Below the pieces are notes generated by a model that made no database searches, had not been told where the DNA came from, and saw only the letters and a program-made list of their open reading frames with translations. Positions 24,385 through 33,614 of a DNA stretch of 64,000 bases are shown here, piece after piece (position 1 is the stretch's first letter; every line of letters starts with the position of its first letter). The position numbers and the translations under genes are program-made. The stretch spans positions 62,001-126,000 of the forward strand of contig NZ_JACVAI010000004.1 of the NCBI RefSeq assembly GCF_014851765.1, given 5' to 3'. This DNA is from Pseudomonas sp. PDM04 (lineage in GTDB: Bacteria > Pseudomonadota > Gammaproteobacteria > Pseudomonadales > Pseudomonadaceae).

Positions 24385-25555
24385 GGCTTGGCTCCGGTCC
24401 CAAAGATTGAAAGCAATCGGCCAGTCCCTCTAACAATAGCTGCACCTGCGCCGCGCTGTGGGCGGCGGTCAGGGTCACGCGCAAGCGAGCGCTGCCGGCG
24501 GGCACGGTCGGTGGGCGGATGGCGGTCACCATCAACCCGCGTTCACGCAGCCCTTGGGACAGGCGCACCGCACGCCCGGCATCGCCGATCATGATTGGCT
24601 GGATCGGCGTGAAGCTGTCCATCAGCTCCAGACCGATCTGTTCCGCGCCTTGACGGAACTGCCGGATCAGCGCGTTCAGATGCTCGCGCCGCCAATGTTC
24701 AGTCCGCAACAATTCGAGGCTTTTCAGGGTCGCGCAAGCCAGGGCCGGCGGTTGGCTGGTAGTGTAGATGTAGGGGCGGGCGAACTGGATCAGGCTTTCG
24801 ATCAGCTCCTCGCTGCCGGCCACAAAGGCGCCCGCCGTACCGAATGCCTTGCCGAGGGTGCCGACCAGCACCGGGACGTCATCCTGGCTCAGGCCGAAAT
24901 GCTCGACGATCCCTGCGCCATTGGCGCCCAACGGACCGAAGCCGTGTGCGTCGTCGACCATCAGCCACGCGCCCCGGTCCTTGGCCTCGCGGGCCAGGGC
25001 CGGCAGGTCGGCGAGGTCGCCGTCCATGCTGAACACACCGTCGGTGACCACCAGTGTATTGCCGGTGGCCTTTTCCAGACGATTGGCCAGACTCGCCGGG
25101 TCGTTGTGCAGGTAGCGACTGAATCGCGCACCGGACAACAGCCCGGCATCGAGCAGCGAGGCGTGATTGAGCCGGTCTTCCAGCACGGTATCGCCCTGCC
25201 CCACCAACGCCGTGACAGCGCCGAGGTTGGCCATGTAACCGGTGGTGAACAGCAGCGCACGCGGACGCCCGGTCAAATCGGCCAGGGCTTCTTCCAGTGC
25301 ATGATGCGGGCCGCTGTGGCCGATCACCAGGTGCGAGGCGCCACCACCGACGCCCCATTTCGCAGCGCCGGCGCGCCAGGCCTCGATCACCTGCGGGTGA
25401 TTGGCCAGGCCCAGGTAATCGTTGTTGCAGAACGCCAGCAACGGCTGACCATCGACCACCACCTCGGGTCCCTGCGGGCTTTCGAGCAAGGGGCGTTGGC
25501 GGTAGAGGTTGTCGGCACGACGGGCAGCCAGGCGTGCAGCGAGATCGAAAGACAT
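24377..25555 (-). CDS. bioF: 8-amino-7-oxononanoate synthase BioF
   Basis: 392 residues. PLP enzyme condensing pimeloyl-ACP with L-alanine. Typical sequence: AFCNNDYLGLANHPQVIEAW, HLVIGHSG, DDAHGFGPLG and the PLP lysine in VGTLGKAFGT. Second gene of the operon, separated from bioB by 151 nt that hold a REPIN, and overlapping bioH by 8 nt at its 3' end. Confidence 0.95.
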   Translation of the reverse strand: MSFDLAARLAARRADNLYRQRPLLESPQGPEVVVDGQPLLAFCNNDYLGLANHPQVIEAWRAGAAKWGVGGGASHLVIGHSGPHHALEEALADLTGRPRALLFTTGYMANLGAVTALVGQGDTVLEDRLNHASLLDAGLLSGARFSRYLHNDPASLANRLEKATGNTLVVTDGVFSMDGDLADLPALAREAKDRGAWLMVDDAHGFGPLGANGAGIVEHFGLSQDDVPVLVGTLGKAFGTAGAFVAGSEELIESLIQFARPYIYTTSQPPALACATLKSLELLRTEHWRREHLNALIRQFRQGAEQIGLELMDSFTPIQPIMIGDAGRAVRLSQGLRERGLMVTAIRPPTVPAGSARLRVTLTAAHSAAQVQLLLEGLADCFQSLGPEPSHA

Positions 25556-25601
25556 GCAGGCCTCGGACTGTCAGATTGCATAAATCAGGAACCCGATCTC
25601 A

Positions 25602-25690
25602 TGTGGGAGCGGGCTTGCTCGCGAAAACGGTGTATCAGACGACATGAACGTGAGTGTCAGTCCGTCTTCGCGAACAGGCCCGCTCCCACA
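25602..25690. repeat. REPIN between bioB and bioF
   Basis: GTGGGAGCGGGCTTGCTCGCGAA and its inverted partner (TTCGCGAACAGGCCCGCTCCCAC) with about 40 nt between. It lies inside an operon, so it may lower expression of bioF-D relative to bioB. Confidence 0.9.
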
Positions 25691-25706
25691 TTCGATGTGT
25701 GTCGCG

Positions 25707-26762
25707 TCAAACCGCGGCGTTATAGAACATCTCGCTGCTCTTCTGCTCGACCAGTGCCTGCTCGATGGCGGCCTGGTGCACCTCATCGGCATGTTCCTCG
25801 CGGGCTTCCGGCAGGATGCCCAGACGCGAAAACAGTCGCATGTCCTTGTCGGCCTGCGGGTTGGCGGTGGTCAGCAGTTTTTCGCCATAGAAGATCGAGT
25901 TGGCGCCGGCGAAGAACGCCAGGGCCTGCATCTGCTCGTTCATGGCTTCGCGGCCGGCGGACAGGCGTACGTGGGATTTGGGCATCAGGATGCGCGCAAC
26001 GGCGAGCATGCGGATGAAGTCGAACGGGTCGATGTCTTCGGCGTTTTCCAGCGGTGTGCCGGCCACTTTCACCAGCATGTTGATCGGCACCGACTCCGGA
26101 TGCTCCGGCAGGTTGGCCAGCTGGATCAGCAGGTTGGCGCGGTCGTCGAGAGACTCGCCCATGCCGAGGATACCGCCGGAACAGATCTTCATCCCCGAAT
26201 CCCGCACGTAGGCCAGGGTTTGCAGGCGCTCGCTGTAGGTGCGGGTGGTGATGATGCTGCCGTAGAACTCCGGGGAGGTATCAAGGTTGTGGTTGTAGTA
26301 GTCGAGACCGGCCTTGGCCAGCGCCTCGGTCTGCTCCTGATCGAGGCGGCCGAGGGTCATGCAGGTTTCCAGGCCCAGGGCCTTCACCCCTTCGACCATT
26401 TTCAGCACGTAGGGCATGTCTTTGGCCGACGGGTGTTTCCAGGCGGCGCCCATGCAGAACCGGGTCGAACCGATGGCCTTGGCGCGGGCGGCCTCTTCGA
26501 GGACCTTCTGCACTTCCATCAGCTTTTCTTTTTCCAGGCCGGTGTTGTAGTGACCGGACTGCGGACAGTATTTGCAGTCTTCCGGGCAGGCGCCGGTCTT
26601 GATCGAGAGCAGCGTGGACACCTGCACACGGTTGGCGTCGAAGTGCGCGCGGTGCACGGTCTGCGCCTGGAACAACAGGTCATTGAATGGCTGAACGAAG
26701 AGAGCTTTGACTTCGGCCAAAGACCAGTCATGACGCAGGGTGGCAGAGGTGCTGGCGCTCAT
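25707..26762 (-). CDS. bioB: Biotin synthase BioB (radical SAM)
   Basis: 351 residues. Inserts sulfur into dethiobiotin. Radical SAM cluster motif C59-x3-C63-x2-C66 (GACPEDCKYC), then YYNHNLDTSPEFYG and the arginine/cysteine ligands of the [2Fe-2S] site typical of BioB (CSGGILGMGE). First gene of the biotin operon, divergent from comF with 109 nt between. That gap contains a CTGGGG...CCCCAG hairpin (about 26813-26834) but no recognisable BirA-type operator. Confidence 0.95.
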   Translation of the reverse strand: MSASTSATLRHDWSLAEVKALFVQPFNDLLFQAQTVHRAHFDANRVQVSTLLSIKTGACPEDCKYCPQSGHYNTGLEKEKLMEVQKVLEEAARAKAIGSTRFCMGAAWKHPSAKDMPYVLKMVEGVKALGLETCMTLGRLDQEQTEALAKAGLDYYNHNLDTSPEFYGSIITTRTYSERLQTLAYVRDSGMKICSGGILGMGESLDDRANLLIQLANLPEHPESVPINMLVKVAGTPLENAEDIDPFDFIRMLAVARILMPKSHVRLSAGREAMNEQMQALAFFAGANSIFYGEKLLTTANPQADKDMRLFSRLGILPEAREEHADEVHQAAIEQALVEQKSSEMFYNAAV

Positions 26763-26871
26763 GGGCGTTACCTTTATTTTAAGCAGGGCAAAGTTCTATG
26801 CTGGACTGACGACTGGGGCAGGGAATAACCCCAGACGCGACACGGATGTTTGGCATATTTAAGGAAGAGCG

Positions 26872-27606
26872 ATGCACTGTCAACCACGTCACGCAGCAAA
26901 GGTTTACATCTGGTTAAATAATGATCAGAACTGTTTATTGTGCAGTGAATGCACCGAAGACGTCAGGCCCATCTGCCTGGCCTGCGAAGCCGATCTGCCC
27001 TGGCTGGGCGATCACTGCGACACCTGCGCCTTGCCCATGCCTTCACCGGGCCTGACCTGCGGTCAATGCTTGCAGCAGCCACCGGCTTTTCAACAGGTGA
27101 TTGCGCCCTGGACCTACAGCTTTCCGGTCGACAGCCTGATCACCCGCTTCAAACACAGCGCCAAGTGGCCCCTTGGCCGCCTGTTGGCCGAACTTCTCGC
27201 GCAATCCCTGCAATACCGTTTCGATGAAGCACTGGCACGACCGGATGCGCTGGTTCCCGTTCCGCTCGCCGTTAAACGCCTGCGCCAGCGGGGTTTCAAC
27301 CAGGCCACGATGCTGGCCCGCTGGTTGAGTGAGCGCCTGGGCATCCCTTGCGACGAACGGTTGCTCCAGCGCACCCAGGACACCAGCGCCCAGCAGGCCC
27401 TCAAGGCCGATGCCCGCCGGAAAAACCTGCGCCACGCCTTCGCCCTGATGCCTGAGGCGTCGATCAGGGGGCGCCACCTGGCCCTGGTGGACGACGTGCT
27501 GACCACCGGCGCCACCGCGCAGGCCCTGGCACGCCTGTTGATGGAGGCCGGTGCCGCGCGGGTCGACGTCTATTGCCTGGCACGCACGCCCAAACCAGGG
27601 GACTAA
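26872..27606 (+). CDS. ComF-family phosphoribosyltransferase-like protein
   Basis: 244 residues. N-terminal zinc-ribbon-like region with four CxxC-type pairs (CLLCSEC, CLACEAD, CDTCALP, CGQCLQ). It is followed by a double-zinc-ribbon/PRTase fold whose PRPP-binding loop is LALVDDVLTTGATAQA near the C-terminus. ComF homologues assist DNA uptake in transformable bacteria and DNA metabolism elsewhere; the role in Pseudomonas is not settled. Divergent from bioB, as in other pseudomonads. Confidence 0.9.
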   Translation: MHCQPRHAAKVYIWLNNDQNCLLCSECTEDVRPICLACEADLPWLGDHCDTCALPMPSPGLTCGQCLQQPPAFQQVIAPWTYSFPVDSLITRFKHSAKWPLGRLLAELLAQSLQYRFDEALARPDALVPVPLAVKRLRQRGFNQATMLARWLSERLGIPCDERLLQRTQDTSAQQALKADARRKNLRHAFALMPEASIRGRHLALVDDVLTTGATAQALARLLMEAGAARVDVYCLARTPKPGD

Positions 27607-27616
27607 CCCCGCACAC

Positions 27617-27710
27617 CCTGTGGGAGCGGGCTTGCTCGCGAAAGCGGCTCGGCATTCAACTTCAAAGTCGTCTGTGAGGCCGCCATCGCGAGCAAGCCCG
27701 CTCCCACAGG
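27617..27710. repeat. REPIN after comF
   Basis: CCTGTGGGAGCGGGCTTGCTCGCGA and its inverted copy ending CGCTCCCACAGG, with 45 nt between. Begins 11 nt after the comF stop and may act as its 3' hairpin. Confidence 0.9.
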
Positions 27711-27782
27711 ATCGCGGTCCAACTTGACTACCGGGGCTTCAGCCGCCAACGTCTTGACATACATCCGCCAAAGCACCCAGCC

Positions 27783-28547
27783 ATGTCCCTGCCTACCCTG
27801 CTGTCCCAACACATCGTTCGTCGCCCTCAACGCATTGCGTTACTGCAACACATCGCCGATCAGGGCTCGATCACCCGCGCCGCGAAAAGCGCGGGCCTGA
27901 GCTACAAAGCGGCATGGGACGCCATCGACGAATTGAACAACCTCGCGCAAAAACCCCTGGTGGAACGCAGTGTCGGCGGCAAGGGCGGTGGCGGCGCCAA
28001 GCTGTCCAGCGAGGGCGAGCGCGTCCTGCGCCTGTATCAGAAACTGCAGGCGTTGCAGGCCCAGGTGCTGGAAGCCGCGGAAGAGGCCAGCGACCTCGAT
28101 CTGCTCGGTCGCCTGATGCTCAGAACCAGCGCTCGCAATCAGTTGCACGGCAAGGTCAAGGCGATCGAGGCACAGGGGCGCAACGACCTGATTCGCCTGG
28201 AACTGGCCGAAGGCCTGATCCTCGACGCACAGATCACTCACAACAGCACCCTGCGCCTGGCCCTGGAACCGGGCAGCGAAGTGGTCGCCCTGATCAAGGC
28301 CGGCTGGCTCGACGTGCTGCCCATCGAGAGCCCTGCAACACCGGGACACAATGACTTGACCGGCATTATCGAAGAAATCCTCGACGCCGAAGACGGCCCC
28401 AGCGAGGTGCGCATCACCCTGCCCAATGGCCAGACCCTGTGCGCACTGGCCGAACCACTGGATCTGCGAACCCGTGGTTTGTCGGTCAATCGAGCGGTGC
28501 GGGTGCAGTTCGCCGCGTCGAACGTGCTGCTCGGTACACAGCTCTGA
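27783..28547 (+). CDS. modE: Molybdate-responsive regulator ModE
   Basis: 254 residues. N-terminal LysR-like helix-turn-helix (ALLQHIADQGSITRAAKSAGLSYKAAWDAIDELN) with the KGGGGAKLSSEGERVL wing, then two TOBE (molbindin) domains (ARNQLHGKVKAIEAQGRNDLIRLELAEG; second copy near the C-terminus). It senses molybdate and controls molybdenum uptake and enzyme genes. No modABC transporter is adjacent, so it regulates in trans. GC-rich codon use as in its neighbours. Confidence 0.9.
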   Translation: MSLPTLLSQHIVRRPQRIALLQHIADQGSITRAAKSAGLSYKAAWDAIDELNNLAQKPLVERSVGGKGGGGAKLSSEGERVLRLYQKLQALQAQVLEAAEEASDLDLLGRLMLRTSARNQLHGKVKAIEAQGRNDLIRLELAEGLILDAQITHNSTLRLALEPGSEVVALIKAGWLDVLPIESPATPGHNDLTGIIEEILDAEDGPSEVRITLPNGQTLCALAEPLDLRTRGLSVNRAVRVQFAASNVLLGTQL

Positions 28548-28604
28548 AACACAAGCGTCATTTATGCGCTTTAAGGTGACTGCAAAAACCGCAGGGAGCC
28601 TGAC

Positions 28605-30506
28605 GTGAGCCTATTAGAAGACAACCAATCCACCGACCTTGAAAACATGGTCGGCCTCAGCCGTCGTGGCTTCATCAGCGCGGGCGCCTTGTGCGGTGCC
28701 GCCATGTTCCTGGGCGGCAATCTGCTCAGCCGCAGCGTACTCGCCGCCAGCGTCAGCGCCGGCAACAGCACACTGCTGGGCTTTGCCAGCATCCCGGCCG
28801 CCACCCGCGATGCCATTACCCTGCCGCCGGGCTACAAGTCCTCGGTGCTGATCAGTTGGGGCCAACCGCTGCACAAGGACGGTCCGGCGTTCGACCCGAG
28901 CGGCAACGGCACTGCCGCGCAGCAGGAAGTGCAGTTCGGCGACAACAACGACGGCATGAGCCTGTTCGAATTCCCCGGTGAAAAAGACCGGGCGTTGATG
29001 GCGATCAACAACGAATACACCAACTATCGCTACCTCTACCCCCACGGCGGCATGCCGCAGTCGGCTGAAGAAGTGCGCAAGGCGCTGGCCTGCGAGGGCG
29101 TGTCGGTGATTGAAGTGCAGCGCAAGAAGGGCCAGTGGCAGTTCGTCCAGGGCTCGCGCTACAACCGGCGCATCCACGGTAACGCGCCGATCAGCCTGAG
29201 TGGCCCCGCCGCCGGCCATGACCTGTTGAAAACCAGCGCCGACCCGCACGGCAGGAACGTCCTCGGCACCTTCCAGAACTGCGCCAACGGCAAGACACCC
29301 TGGGGCACGTACCTGACGTGTGAAGAGAACTTCACCGACTGCTTCGGCAGCAGCAATGCCGAGCAGAAATTCGATGCCGCGCAGAAACGCTACGGTGTGG
29401 TCGCCGCCAGTAAAGAGATCAACTGGCATCAACACGACGAGCGCTTCGACCTGGCGAAAAACCCCAACGAACTGAACCGTCACGGCTGGGTGGTGGAAAT
29501 CGATCCGTTCGACCCGACATCGACGCCGGTCAAGCGCACGGCCCTGGGCCGTTTCAAACATGAAAACGCTGCCCTGGCCGAGACCCATGACGGTCGCGCG
29601 GTGGTGTACATGGGCGACGACGAGCGCGGCGAGTTCATCTACAAGTTCGTCAGCCGCGACCGGATCAACCACAAGCACCCTAAAGCCAATCGCGACCTGC
29701 TGGACCACGGCACCCTGTACGTGGCGCGCTTCGATGCAGGCGACGGCAATACCGACCACCCGAAAGGCCAGGGCGAATGGGTCGAGCTGACGCACGGCAA
29801 GAACGGCATCGACGCCAGCAGTGGCTTCGCCAGCCAGGCCGACGTGCTGATCAACGCGCGCCTCGCGGCTACGGCGGTCAAAGCCACGCGCATGGACCGC
29901 CCGGAGTGGATCGTCGTCAGCCCCAAGGATGGCCAGGTCTATTGCACCCTGACCAACAACGCCAAGCGCGGTGAAGATGGCCAGCCCGTCGGCGGCCCCA
30001 ACCCGCGGGAGAAAAATGTCTACGGACAGATTCTGCGCTGGCGCACCGACCGCGACGATCACGCCTCGAACAATTTTGCCTGGGACCTGTTCGTGGTCGC
30101 GGGCAACCCGCAGGTCCACGCCGGTACGCCGAAGGGTGGTTCGTCCAACATCACGCCGCAGAACATGTTCAACAGCCCGGATGGACTGGGCTTCGACAAG
30201 GCCGGAAGGTTGTGGATCCTCACCGATGGCGACTCGAGCAATGCCGGTGACTTTGCCGGCATGGGCAACAACCAGATGCTCTGCGCCGACCCGGCGACCG
30301 GGGAAATCCGGCGTTTCATGGTCGGACCGATTGGTTGCGAGGTCACGGGGATCAGCTTCTCGCCGGATCAAAAGACGCTGTTCGTGGGGATTCAGCATCC
30401 CGGGGAGAACGGTGGTTCGACATTCCCCGAGCATTTGCCGAACGGCAAGCCACGGTCTTCGGTGATGGCAATCACCCGTGAAGACGGTGGGATCGTCGGC
30501 GCCTGA
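28605..30506 (+). CDS. PhoX-family phosphatase, Tat-exported
   Basis: 633 residues from GTG. Twin-arginine signal with Arg20-Arg21 (LSRRGFISAGALCGAAMFLGG), so exported folded to the periplasm. The mature part is a DUF839/PhoX beta-propeller: TCEENFTDCFGS, DDERGEFIYKFVS and DGLGFDKAGRLWILTDGD are typical. PhoX enzymes are calcium- and iron-dependent alkaline phosphatases releasing phosphate from organic esters. Many DUF839 proteins are uncharacterised, so phosphatase activity is inferred. No Pho box was noticed in the 57 nt before the start. Confidence 0.85.
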   Translation: MSLLEDNQSTDLENMVGLSRRGFISAGALCGAAMFLGGNLLSRSVLAASVSAGNSTLLGFASIPAATRDAITLPPGYKSSVLISWGQPLHKDGPAFDPSGNGTAAQQEVQFGDNNDGMSLFEFPGEKDRALMAINNEYTNYRYLYPHGGMPQSAEEVRKALACEGVSVIEVQRKKGQWQFVQGSRYNRRIHGNAPISLSGPAAGHDLLKTSADPHGRNVLGTFQNCANGKTPWGTYLTCEENFTDCFGSSNAEQKFDAAQKRYGVVAASKEINWHQHDERFDLAKNPNELNRHGWVVEIDPFDPTSTPVKRTALGRFKHENAALAETHDGRAVVYMGDDERGEFIYKFVSRDRINHKHPKANRDLLDHGTLYVARFDAGDGNTDHPKGQGEWVELTHGKNGIDASSGFASQADVLINARLAATAVKATRMDRPEWIVVSPKDGQVYCTLTNNAKRGEDGQPVGGPNPREKNVYGQILRWRTDRDDHASNNFAWDLFVVAGNPQVHAGTPKGGSSNITPQNMFNSPDGLGFDKAGRLWILTDGDSSNAGDFAGMGNNQMLCADPATGEIRRFMVGPIGCEVTGISFSPDQKTLFVGIQHPGENGGSTFPEHLPNGKPRSSVMAITREDGGIVGA

Positions 30507-30514
30507 CAGGCCAC

Positions 30515-30580
30515 TTTCGCGAGCGGGCTCGCTCCCACAGGGTCCGCACAGGCTCCTGTGGGAGCGAGCCCGCTCGCGAA
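30515..30580. repeat. REPIN after the phoX-like gene
   Basis: TTTCGCGAGCGGGCTCGCTCCCACAGG and inverted CCTGTGGGAGCGAGCCCGCTCGCGAA, close together (about 12 nt between). Here both REPs carry the GAGCCCGCTC variant. Likely functions as the 3' hairpin of the phosphatase mRNA. Confidence 0.88.
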
Positions 30581-30667
30581 GGCGTCCGCACAGCCACCAC
30601 CTATCCACGCCCGTCTGCGCTACCATGCCTGGCCGGACGCAGCAGCCTGCTGCGCGCAGGAGTCAGC

Positions 30668-31642
30668 ATGGCCCACCCGTTTGCAACCCTCACCCCAGAC
30701 CTCGTGCTCGATGCCGTCGAAAGCATCGGTTTTCTCAGTGACGCCCGCATTCTGGCGCTCAACAGCTACGAAAACCGCGTCTATCAAGTCGGCATCGAAG
30801 ACGCCGAGCCACTGATCGCCAAGTTCTACCGCCCGCAGCGCTGGAGCAATGAAGCGATCCTCGAAGAGCACCAGTTCACCTTCGAACTCGCCGAATGCGA
30901 GGTGCCGGTGGTGGCACCGCTGATTCACAACGGTGCCAGCCTGCACGAACACAACGGTTTCCGCTTCACCCTGTTTCCGCGCCGTGGCGGCCGGGCGCCG
31001 GAGCCGGGCAACCTCGATCAGCTGTATCGCCTCGGCCAGTTGCTCGGCCGGTTACACGCCGTCGGCTCGACCAAGCCGTTCGAACACCGTGAAGCCCTGG
31101 GCGTGAAGAACTTCGGCCATGACTCGCTGGCCACACTGCTTGACGGCAATTTCATCCCCAAGAGCCTGCTGCCGGCCTACGAGTCCGTGGCACGCGACCT
31201 GCTCAAGCGGGTCGAGGAGGTCTATCAGGCCACGCCGCACCAGAACATCCGCATGCATGGCGATTGCCACCCCGGCAACATGATGTGCCGCGACGAGGTC
31301 TTCCACATCGTCGACCTCGACGACTGCCGCATGGGACCGGCCGTGCAGGACATCTGGATGATGCTCGCCGGTGATCGCCAGGCTTGCCTGGGACAATTGT
31401 CGGAATTGATGGACGGCTACAACGAGTTCCACGACTTCGACCCGCGGGAACTGGCCTTGATCGAGCCATTGCGCGCATTGCGCCTGATGCACTACAGCGC
31501 CTGGCTCGCCCGGCGTTGGGACGACCCGGCGTTCCCGCACAGTTTTCCGTGGTTCGGCACGGAGCGGTACTGGGGCGACCAGGTACTGGCGTTGCGCGAA
31601 CAACTGGCGGCGCTCAACGAAGAACCCTTGAAACTGTTCTGA
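30668..31642 (+). CDS. srkA: Stress response kinase A (YihE/RdoA family)
   Basis: 324 residues. Protein kinase-like fold of the APH/YihE group: catalytic loop MHGDCHPGNMM and metal-binding HIVDLDDCRMGP, with an N-terminal lobe ESIGFLSDARILALNSYENRVYQVGIED. The E. coli homologue phosphorylates Ser/Thr and protects against stress-induced death. Monocistronic, bracketed by two REPINs. Confidence 0.9.
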   Translation: MAHPFATLTPDLVLDAVESIGFLSDARILALNSYENRVYQVGIEDAEPLIAKFYRPQRWSNEAILEEHQFTFELAECEVPVVAPLIHNGASLHEHNGFRFTLFPRRGGRAPEPGNLDQLYRLGQLLGRLHAVGSTKPFEHREALGVKNFGHDSLATLLDGNFIPKSLLPAYESVARDLLKRVEEVYQATPHQNIRMHGDCHPGNMMCRDEVFHIVDLDDCRMGPAVQDIWMMLAGDRQACLGQLSELMDGYNEFHDFDPRELALIEPLRALRLMHYSAWLARRWDDPAFPHSFPWFGTERYWGDQVLALREQLAALNEEPLKLF

Positions 31643-31656
31643 TTCACCCGACTCAA

Positions 31657-31744
31657 GTGTGGGAGCGAGCCTGCTCGCGATGCCGACCTATCAGGCCACG
31701 GTGTGCTGAAGGTCTATCCGCCATCGCGAGCAGGCTCGCCACAG
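31657..31744. repeat. REPIN after srkA, one arm with a deletion
   Basis: GTGTGGGAGCGAGCCTGCTCGCGATG and inverted CATCGCGAGCAGGCTCGCCACAG. The second arm lacks three bases (CTCGCCACAG instead of CTCGCTCCCACAG), so the outer stem is imperfect. Confidence 0.87.
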
Positions 31745-31842
31745 ACCCGTGTTCACAATTGCAGTACCTATTCGAACAGGACATTCGTAGACAAATTTCC
31801 TTACAATCCCCTCTTTGTTAGCTGCCTAAGCAAGGACTCTGC

Positions 31843-32730
31843 ATGCAAGCCGCCAACCCGCGTCGCGGGTACATCCTGGGCCTGAGTGCCTACATCATCT
31901 GGGGCCTGTTCCCGATCTACTTCAAAGCCATCGCCAACGTGCCCGCCGTGGAGATCATCATTCACCGCGTGCTCTGGTCGGCCTTGTTCGGCGCCTTGTT
32001 GCTGCTGGTCTGGAAGCATCCTGGCTGGTGGCGTGAATTGCGTGACAACCCCAAACGGCTGGCGATACTCGCGCTGAGCGGTACGCTGATCGCGGCCAAC
32101 TGGTTGACGTATGTCTGGTCGGTGAACAACGGGCGCATGCTGGAGGCCAGCCTCGGCTACTACATCAATCCGCTGGTCAACGTACTGCTGGGGATGCTGA
32201 TCCTCGGCGAGCGGCTGCGGCGCATGCAGTGGATCGCGGTCGGCCTGGCGGCAGTCGGCGTGGCGCAGCAGGTCTGGCAGGTCGGCAGCCTGCCGTGGGT
32301 ATCGCTGGTGCTGGCACTGACCTTCGGATTCTATGGCCTGATCCGCAAGCAAGCCCCGGTCAAGGCCCTGCCCGGCCTGGTGGTAGAGACCTGGATGCTG
32401 GTGCCCATTGCCATGGCCTGGTTGCTGTTCAATCAGACGGCCATGAGCGCGCAACCCGAGTTCTGGACTACGTCCGAAGCCTGGTGGCTGGTGGCCGCCG
32501 GACCGGTGACCCTGGTGCCGCTGGTCTGCTTCAACGCCGCCGCGCGGCATTTGCCCTATACGACCCTGGGTTTCCTCCAGTACCTGGCGCCCACACTGGT
32601 GCTGCTGCAAGCCGTGCTGCTGTTTGGCGAACACTTGTCGTCCAGCACCCTGTTGGCCTTCATTTTCATCTGGGCCGGACTGGCGGTCTACAGCGTCGAT
32701 GCGTGGGTCAGTCTGCGCCGGCGTAGCTGA
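31843..32730 (+). CDS. rarD: RarD protein, EamA-family transporter
   Basis: 295 residues, about ten transmembrane helices in two EamA repeats (first GYILGLSAYIIWGLFPIYFKAI, second around residues 150-290). Starts right after the typical N-terminal MQAANPRRGY. Putative inner-membrane permease; the RarD name comes from chloramphenicol-sensitivity work and the substrate is unknown. Distinctive conserved pieces are AANWLTYVWSVNNGRMLEASLGYYINPL and FLQYLAPTLVLLQAV. Confidence 0.9.
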   Translation: MQAANPRRGYILGLSAYIIWGLFPIYFKAIANVPAVEIIIHRVLWSALFGALLLLVWKHPGWWRELRDNPKRLAILALSGTLIAANWLTYVWSVNNGRMLEASLGYYINPLVNVLLGMLILGERLRRMQWIAVGLAAVGVAQQVWQVGSLPWVSLVLALTFGFYGLIRKQAPVKALPGLVVETWMLVPIAMAWLLFNQTAMSAQPEFWTTSEAWWLVAAGPVTLVPLVCFNAAARHLPYTTLGFLQYLAPTLVLLQAVLLFGEHLSSSTLLAFIFIWAGLAVYSVDAWVSLRRRS

Positions 32731-32793
32731 TCAAAAAACGCACAAATCTCTGCAGGCCGCGTTATACGTGGCCTGAAGGGTTTCTTCCCAAGG

Positions 32794-32915
32794 TTATCCA
32801 CAGCGTGATCCCCGGCGTTTGTGCGCAAGTCACTGAATGTTGGCGTTTTTTTGACCAACCCTGGCCAAGCCTCGAACGGCGTGGCCTGGCGGGCTGTCTC
32901 TACAGGTTATCCACA
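32794..32915 (+). other. Two perfect DnaA boxes in the rarD/gcvR-like gap
   Basis: TTATCCACA occurs at 32794-32802 and 32907-32915, both in the same orientation and 113 bp apart, in the 216-bp gap between two convergent genes. Nothing else in this gap looks coding. It could be a DnaA-titrating site; a chance origin cannot be excluded. Confidence 0.5.
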
Positions 32916-32946
32916 GGCAGGTGCAGGTAAAAACTGGATAACCCTG

Positions 32947-33465
32947 TCAGGGTTCACTGCGCAGGACAAGTTCCACCATCAAATCATCCGCCAAGGTTTC
33001 CAGGCGCGATTGCAGCACGTCCAGGGACAGGGTCAGCGGCACCGCCAGGATCGCCTCGGCGTGAAACAGCGGTTCACTGCTCATCGGCGCCGGGCGCACT
33101 TCGGTGACCAGCCGTTCCAGGTTCACCCCCTGCTCGCTCAGCAGACGCGTGATGTCACGCACGATCCCGGGGCGGTCATTGCCCACCAACTCCATTGCAA
33201 TCGGCTTCCAGGTGCAGGATTGCTCGATGCCGCTTTCGGCAATCAACACCCGGATGCCATGGGCCGACAAGCCCTGCAGGGCATCGACCAATGCGTCGTA
33301 GGCCTCCGCCGGCACGCCCACCCGAAGAATCCCGGCAAACTGCCCGGCCATCCGTGACATGCGGCTTTCCAACCAGTTACCGCCCTGCTCGGCGATGCAC
33401 TGGGCGATGCGCTCGACCTGCCCAGCCTTGTCCGGCGCGAAAACTGTGAGTACGAGGTGGTCCAT
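32947..33465 (-). CDS. ACT-domain regulator, GcvR family
   Basis: 172 residues from ATG 33465 (MDHLVLTVFAPDKAGQVERI); the longer frame starts inside a REP and is rejected. Two ACT domains: residues 1-75, and about 85-165 with the ligand-type NDRPGIVRDITRLLSEQGVNLERL. In E. coli, GcvR restrains GcvA and thus the glycine cleavage operon. Pseudomonas lacks an obvious GcvA partner here, so the target is unknown. Convergent with rarD. Confidence 0.85.
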   Translation of the reverse strand: MDHLVLTVFAPDKAGQVERIAQCIAEQGGNWLESRMSRMAGQFAGILRVGVPAEAYDALVDALQGLSAHGIRVLIAESGIEQSCTWKPIAMELVGNDRPGIVRDITRLLSEQGVNLERLVTEVRPAPMSSEPLFHAEAILAVPLTLSLDVLQSRLETLADDLMVELVLRSEP

Positions 33466-33547
33466 GGCGCAGCCCTCTGGTAATGACGTTTGTGCTTGAA
33501 GGGCAAGTATAGGCAAGGGGTGGCTCTGCGCCGGACCGGCTGGCCCC

Positions 33548-33614
33548 ATCGCGAGCAGGCTCGCTCCCACACGAACAACGCCGGCCCCCTATGGGAGCGA
33601 GCGTGCTCGCGATT
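33548..33614. repeat. REPIN upstream of the GcvR-like gene
   Basis: CATCGCGAGCAGGCTCGCTCCCAC and inverted ATGGGAGCGAGCGTGCTCGCGAT with 21 nt between. The second arm has one change (GCGTGC for GCCTGC). Confidence 0.87.

Noticed and set aside
33466..33570. N-terminal extension of the GcvR-like gene starting MGASLLAMG
   Set aside because: The extension is a translated REP arm; similar MGASLLA or WERACSR peptides appear wherever an open frame crosses a REP.
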